This document shows, in pieces, positions 28,143 to 31,981 of a stretch of 31,981 nucleotides of DNA. A model generated the notes under the pieces. The model had not been told where the DNA came from. It saw only the letters and a program-made list of their open reading frames with translations, and made no database searches. The stretch is from Endotrypanum monterogeii (Eukaryota; Euglenozoa; Kinetoplastea; Trypanosomatida; Trypanosomatidae). Location of the stretch: positions 289,240-321,220 of the forward strand of contig CM007318.1 of the NCBI GenBank assembly GCA_000333855.2, written 5' to 3'. Numbering within the stretch: position 1 is the stretch's first letter; every line of letters starts with the position of its first letter. The position numbers and the translations under genes were made by a program.

Positions 28143-29199
28143 AGGAGCCCTAGCAGAATCGAAGTGGAGCGCAGTATAGGAAATGCGCCTAAGCGTCTGT
28201 GTCACTACTTGAAAACAGGTAATGGTGCTCACTGCGTTTTTTTCCTCTCCCTTACCATGTTTACATCACTTGATATAATATATATATGTAGATGTTGGCT
28301 CGTATATGAGCGTCAATCTTTGCCCTTTGCATATGTGTGGGTTACATTGTATTGTATGTTTCTAGCTGTCGTTTCGTGAATTCATAATCAAACGAAAACA
28401 TTGGATTGCGGTAATTTGCACACACAACACAAGGTTGTGCGAAGTAGCGCACCTCTTTTTTTGTTTTTTCCTAGCTGTTTTTTTTTTTCACTAATGAGCT
28501 GAGCGAACGCGACGTGATGAACGCGTTCAGGTGACATGAGGCGGTATTGCCATCGCTACTCTTTCCAAGCGGAGGGAGATTAGGGAGGGGCCGAAGAAAT
28601 GCTCTGTAAGAAAATCTCCTATAAAGGCTGGGTAACGGGTATATATATATATTCAGTTTTTATACGTTTGTAGTAGTTATGGGCACCCCTTCCCCATCTC
28701 CACCTAGATCCACTTCGCGGCTAAATCTCCTCAGCCTTTCCTCGACAGACGTTTCCTCTGGTATGTCCTATGCTGAACTTTGTTTTTCTCCACTACTGAT
28801 CTTGTTCGTCTGTGTGTATGTGTCTGCACTGAATCTGTGAGGACAGCGGCTCCCATCTACCTCGAACTACTCATACCTGAGGTCATTGATCAGTGCTTTC
28901 TCTTCGAAAACAATAATTTCGGCCTGCGTCACCGCATCACTGTTGTCCCAGCGCAGTTTCTATCTTTATATATATATATATATATATTGCCACCACATGG
29001 CAAAACATTCCTGAGTTGGAGTATTGTTTCGGGTATATCTCATGATTTATCGTGTGCTGTGATCGGTCTAGACTTTGCGTAGAGGTGTTACTCAATCGCC
29101 CTCCCTTCCCTTCCCTTTTGAACCTTCACAATCACTCACCCCTGCTGAGGCATACTGGAGCCGTGGCGGCCAGTGCTGAAAGCGCTAAGTGAGGAAGAA
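28143..29199 (+). other. Intergenic region
   Basis: AT-rich 1.1 kb with T runs (28482-28489), (TA)n tracts at 28640-28652 and 28967-28987, and a pyrimidine tract (29098-29120) followed by AG at about 29146-29147. That is a suitable splice acceptor for the next gene. No gene was seen. Confidence 0.65.
28967..28987. repeat. (TA)n microsatellite
   Basis: About ten TA dinucleotides in the intergenic region before the 224-aa gene. Confidence 0.9.
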
Positions 29200-29874
29200 A
29201 TGGACTCCCTTGCGTTTCGCCGTCCCAATCGCTATGGCGACGAGGCCAACAACGCGGCGTACATGGAGAGCGACCACGTTTACGTACCCCCATCTGAGGG
29301 TTCTGCAGCAAGTGATTCATTACACTCTGACGGTGACGCATACAAATCACGTCGGGCGGCTGGTAGCCGCTCTGTGAACGACGATTTGATTTCGATGGAG
29401 TGCATGCTGCAGATGACAGAATCCTTGCAAAAGGAACAGGAGGACCAAGAGCGTTTTGAGAGGATCGACAATGCCCTCGAGGCTCAGCGAGTGCGTCAAC
29501 TCCGTAATATAAAATGGGAAGCTGTAAAGGCGCGCATGAGCCAACGGAAGGTTTCCATACCCACTGTGCGGGCTTACGATAGCGACTTGGACAGTGAGGA
29601 TGACAGCGATGATGACGGGGAGGAGGTGGAGCTCAAGGCTGCACACACCCCACGTTCTTCAGCGCTGAGTGCGCTCGTTCCCTCCTTGTCAGAAAAGCGT
29701 GCCATGCAGCGCGGCACGTTTCAAGTCGCGGAGTCGATGCCGAAGAGGTTCTGTCATTCTCTGTACAACTGGTTCATGTACTCCGTCTACGCATTTTCTG
29801 CCTCGGCGTTGCCAGGGATGGACATCCACAAAGGAGCGGACATGCGAGAATACTATAGTCGCAATCTCAGCTAA
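29200..29874 (+). CDS. Acidic coiled-coil protein of 224 aa, unknown
   Basis: The start is the first in-frame ATG after the pyrimidine/AG zone; the in-frame GTG at 29173 is not used. Residues 1-60 are Ser/Asp-rich and disordered. Residues ~62-120 form a charged helix or coiled coil ('LQKEQEDQERFERIDNALEA'). Residues ~127-145 are a very acidic tract (DSDLDSEDDSDDDGEEVE), a likely casein-kinase-2 target. The C-terminal ~40 residues are different: aromatic and conserved-looking ('RFCHSLYNWFMYSVYAFSAS'), moderately hydrophobic, perhaps a binding or membrane-contact segment. I do not recognise a family. Coding-like codon use and an intact frame support a real gene. Confidence 0.75.
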   Translation: MDSLAFRRPNRYGDEANNAAYMESDHVYVPPSEGSAASDSLHSDGDAYKSRRAAGSRSVNDDLISMECMLQMTESLQKEQEDQERFERIDNALEAQRVRQLRNIKWEAVKARMSQRKVSIPTVRAYDSDLDSEDDSDDDGEEVELKAAHTPRSSALSALVPSLSEKRAMQRGTFQVAESMPKRFCHSLYNWFMYSVYAFSASALPGMDIHKGADMREYYSRNLS

Positions 29875-30856
29875 GGACCCACGACGTGATTGCCGTCCTG
29901 TACCCATGCTGCCTTGGGTACGTCGATATGCATGTGATCTACTGAATTTTTGCTATGATCCTGTATCTGAATACCCTTAATACTGCTGTTTCCCCCCCCC
30001 TCATTTGTCGCTTCTCTCGTGAGCGTGTACTAAAATATGTCATGATCAAGCGCGGAGGGGTAGATCGGGTGTTGGTACGTTGGAGGCGAGGATCGACTCT
30101 GTCGTTGATCTCTCCTTCCATGTGCCGCGTCTTTCCCATCCCTGGTGTTGTATCTGAGGAAAGAGTGAGTTGAGGTGATGCATGTTCCACCCAGCAGACA
30201 AACCTGGTCTCCCGTTTTTGTTGTCGGTGCTCCTCTTGCTTTCTTCTCCACTTCTCCTGCATTACACGGCTGAGGCAACTGCTGCCTTTTTGCTTTCACG
30301 GATTCATTTCTTTGTTTTCCTCCAGAAGCCACACGTATTCGACCGATTCGGTATTATATATTTATTTATATAGCATTTTTATTCATGAAGCGCCCTTTGC
30401 CTGAACGGTGCTGGGGTCTTCTGTGTGCGAGTCTGTGCCTGCTCGTGTGGTGTGTATGTGTGTGTGGGCACAAGAGCTGTTGTTTATTGCATGCCAACGG
30501 AGAAAGGTTCAAACAAAAAGTCTCAAAAAAGAGCACCCGTGATGGGCAGGAAAGGAGCAGCACGAAGCAGTCACTATGCCTGTGTGTGTGTATGTGTGCA
30601 TGTAGCAGGCAGCGATGCAGGCATTTCAAATGCTTTCATCTCACTCTGTGCACACACCGGAGAGATCGAGTTTTATGTTTCAGAAACCCCCACACTCCCT
30701 CCTCTTTGTTATCCATTCATTAATTGACACTTCTGAACTTGCTGCACAACCTTTTTCTGATACCCTCTATTCCCAAATTGAAATACGCCATAACACCATC
30801 ACAAAAGGTGCGCTCTGCGTCTTCTTGATGTGGTAGCAAGTTTTTTTCCCGCAGAT

Positions 30857-30950
30857 ACACACACACACACACGAATATATATATTGTTTTTTTGGCTCCC
30901 TTTTTTTTTTTCGGCGCGCGTGGTCGCTTTCACACACACACACACACACA
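30857..30950. repeat. Two (CA)n tracts flanking an AT/T-run segment
   Basis: (CA)n at 30857-30872 and 30931-30950, separated by a short (TA)n, a T7 and a T12 run. It is simple-sequence intergenic DNA. Confidence 0.85.
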
Positions 30951-31956
30951 TCCTTATTTCTTCCTTTCCTGTTTCACTCTCCTTAAGTATATTACATACA
31001 ACTACGAGTGACAGCTCATCTTTTCGCTCAGTGGGCTGGTTCCACATAACTGGGTCCTCTCTACCGCTCTTTTTTTTGTGTACCCCCCCAAAAAAAACAA
31101 AAAAGAGGAACGTTATTGTTTTTATTCTGCTTGCTGACGTGCTTTGAAAAAGATTTTATATCTTGTGCTTGCCGTCGCTAATTGCATGCACATCTATTTG
31201 CTCTTCTTCGATCCTCTTTTTTCCTACTCCACTTACCAAGGGAACCTGAGTTCGCTCACCCCCTCCGTTTTCTTCCCAAGCATATCTTTCGCTCGCTCAC
31301 TTTGTGTTCACTCTAGGTCACGCACTTGAGGCACCTGCTCTCTCCCTCCTATTTTTTTTTTAATATAGAGAGATTGATGATATCCTGCGTGTGATTTGAA
31401 TACTACACGAGTAGGGCAGGGAGATCTCATTTCACCACCTCCCGCGATTTCTCTTCACTTTTCTACTTCTGTGCGCTGGTTTGGTGCTCAGTCACTCTGT
31501 TTTTTCTTTTTTTTTTTGTGATAGCGCTGTCACCCTCAAGTTGTGTGTATGTGGGGAGGAAGAAAGGAAGGAGGGAAGGAAAGGGGGAGGCGGTGAGGCA
31601 TCAACACTCGAGAGGTCGAGCTCAAAAGCAGTTTTTCGTTTCTGAGACCCCTGATCGAAATCACCTCGCATCACGAGGAGATATTCTCCCTAGGGGTACA
31701 TATTATTATTAATTTTTTTTTTTTTGCACTCCCCCTTTGGCTGCTCTGCGGTTTCCTCATTTTGGGTGTAGTACCGCATGCTTTGATTTCAACTGTGGCG
31801 CCTCTTCTCATTTCTGCCGAGAAAGGAAGACAAATTGCCCCCCCTCTCTCTCCCCCACTCCGTCCCTCGGTTTTGGTGTGGTTTGCTGGTGCCGACTGAG
31901 CATATATAAAAATTAATGAATATAAATCAATAGATCTCTTTTTATATTCATATATC

Positions 31957-31981
31957 TATATATATATATATATATATATAT
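31957..31981. repeat. (TA)n tract at the window edge
   Basis: An uninterrupted TA run that continues to the last base, so its full length is unknown. The preceding 60 bp are also very AT-rich. Confidence 0.9.

Larger units (their letters stand above)
29875..31981 (+). other. Intergenic region to the right edge
   Basis: 2.1 kb with no convincing gene on either strand. It contains many T runs, (CA)n tracts (30857-30872, 30931-30950), a TG-rich stretch (30450-30600), a GGAA-rich purine stretch (31556-31590) and a terminal (TA)n tract. Frames of 60-112 codons translate to Cys/Val/His-rich simple sequence. It is probably the 3' UTR of the 224-aa gene and the long 5' flank of a gene outside the window. 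Confidence 0.6.

Overview
The window looks like nuclear DNA of a trypanosomatid, most likely Trypanosoma cruzi or a close relative. Genes are intronless and sit head to tail on one strand over long distances. Each start codon lies just downstream of a polypyrimidine tract and an AG, the layout of a spliced-leader acceptor. Intergenic DNA is full of homopolymers and (CA)n/(TA)n tracts. Two near-identical copies of a ~480-bp interspersed element resemble the T. cruzi SIRE/VIPER family. The species call is inference: no rRNA, spliced-leader gene or other decisive marker is present.

Layout. (1) 1-3263, minus strand: most of a giant coiled-coil protein gene that runs off the left edge. Its visible 3' part is a near-perfect 126-bp (42-residue) tandem repeat carrying two compensating single-base indels. 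(2) 3264-10315: a ~7-kb divergent strand-switch region with one possible small gene at 9422-9628. It holds two blocks of mirrored base composition. Read outward from the centre, both are G/T-rich and A-poor, as expected of a bidirectional Pol II initiation region. (3) 10316-29874, plus strand: a polycistronic cluster of eight genes. In order they are a C9orf85-like (DUF2039) zinc-ribbon protein; a TMEM216-family ciliary transition-zone membrane protein; an 816-aa helical, probably mitochondrial protein; a superoxide-dismutase-like protein fused to a TCP10/CPAP-type G-box; a mitochondrial-type PPTC7/Ptc7 PP2C phosphatase; the ribosome-biogenesis factor NOC4; a 496-aa probable mitochondrial protein; a 470-aa atypical SDR with a Rossmann fold; and, counting separately at the end, a 224-aa acidic coiled-coil protein. 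(4) 29875-31981: AT-rich and simple-repeat intergenic DNA.

The two SIRE-like copies (about 16944-17432 and 25674-26150) are in opposite orientation. They bracket the phosphatase, NOC4 and 496-aa genes. A 20-N assembly gap lies at 17679-17698.

The genes do not form one pathway. As is usual for trypanosomatid transcription units, housekeeping functions (ribosome assembly, probable mitochondrial proteins, flagellum base) are mixed and would be co-transcribed, then separated by trans-splicing and polyadenylation. The most unusual observations are the mirror-symmetric composition of the strand-switch region, the SOD-like/G-box fusion, a dynein-stalk-like segment in the giant coiled-coil protein, and an in-phase intron-like layout at the 5' end of the 816-aa gene.
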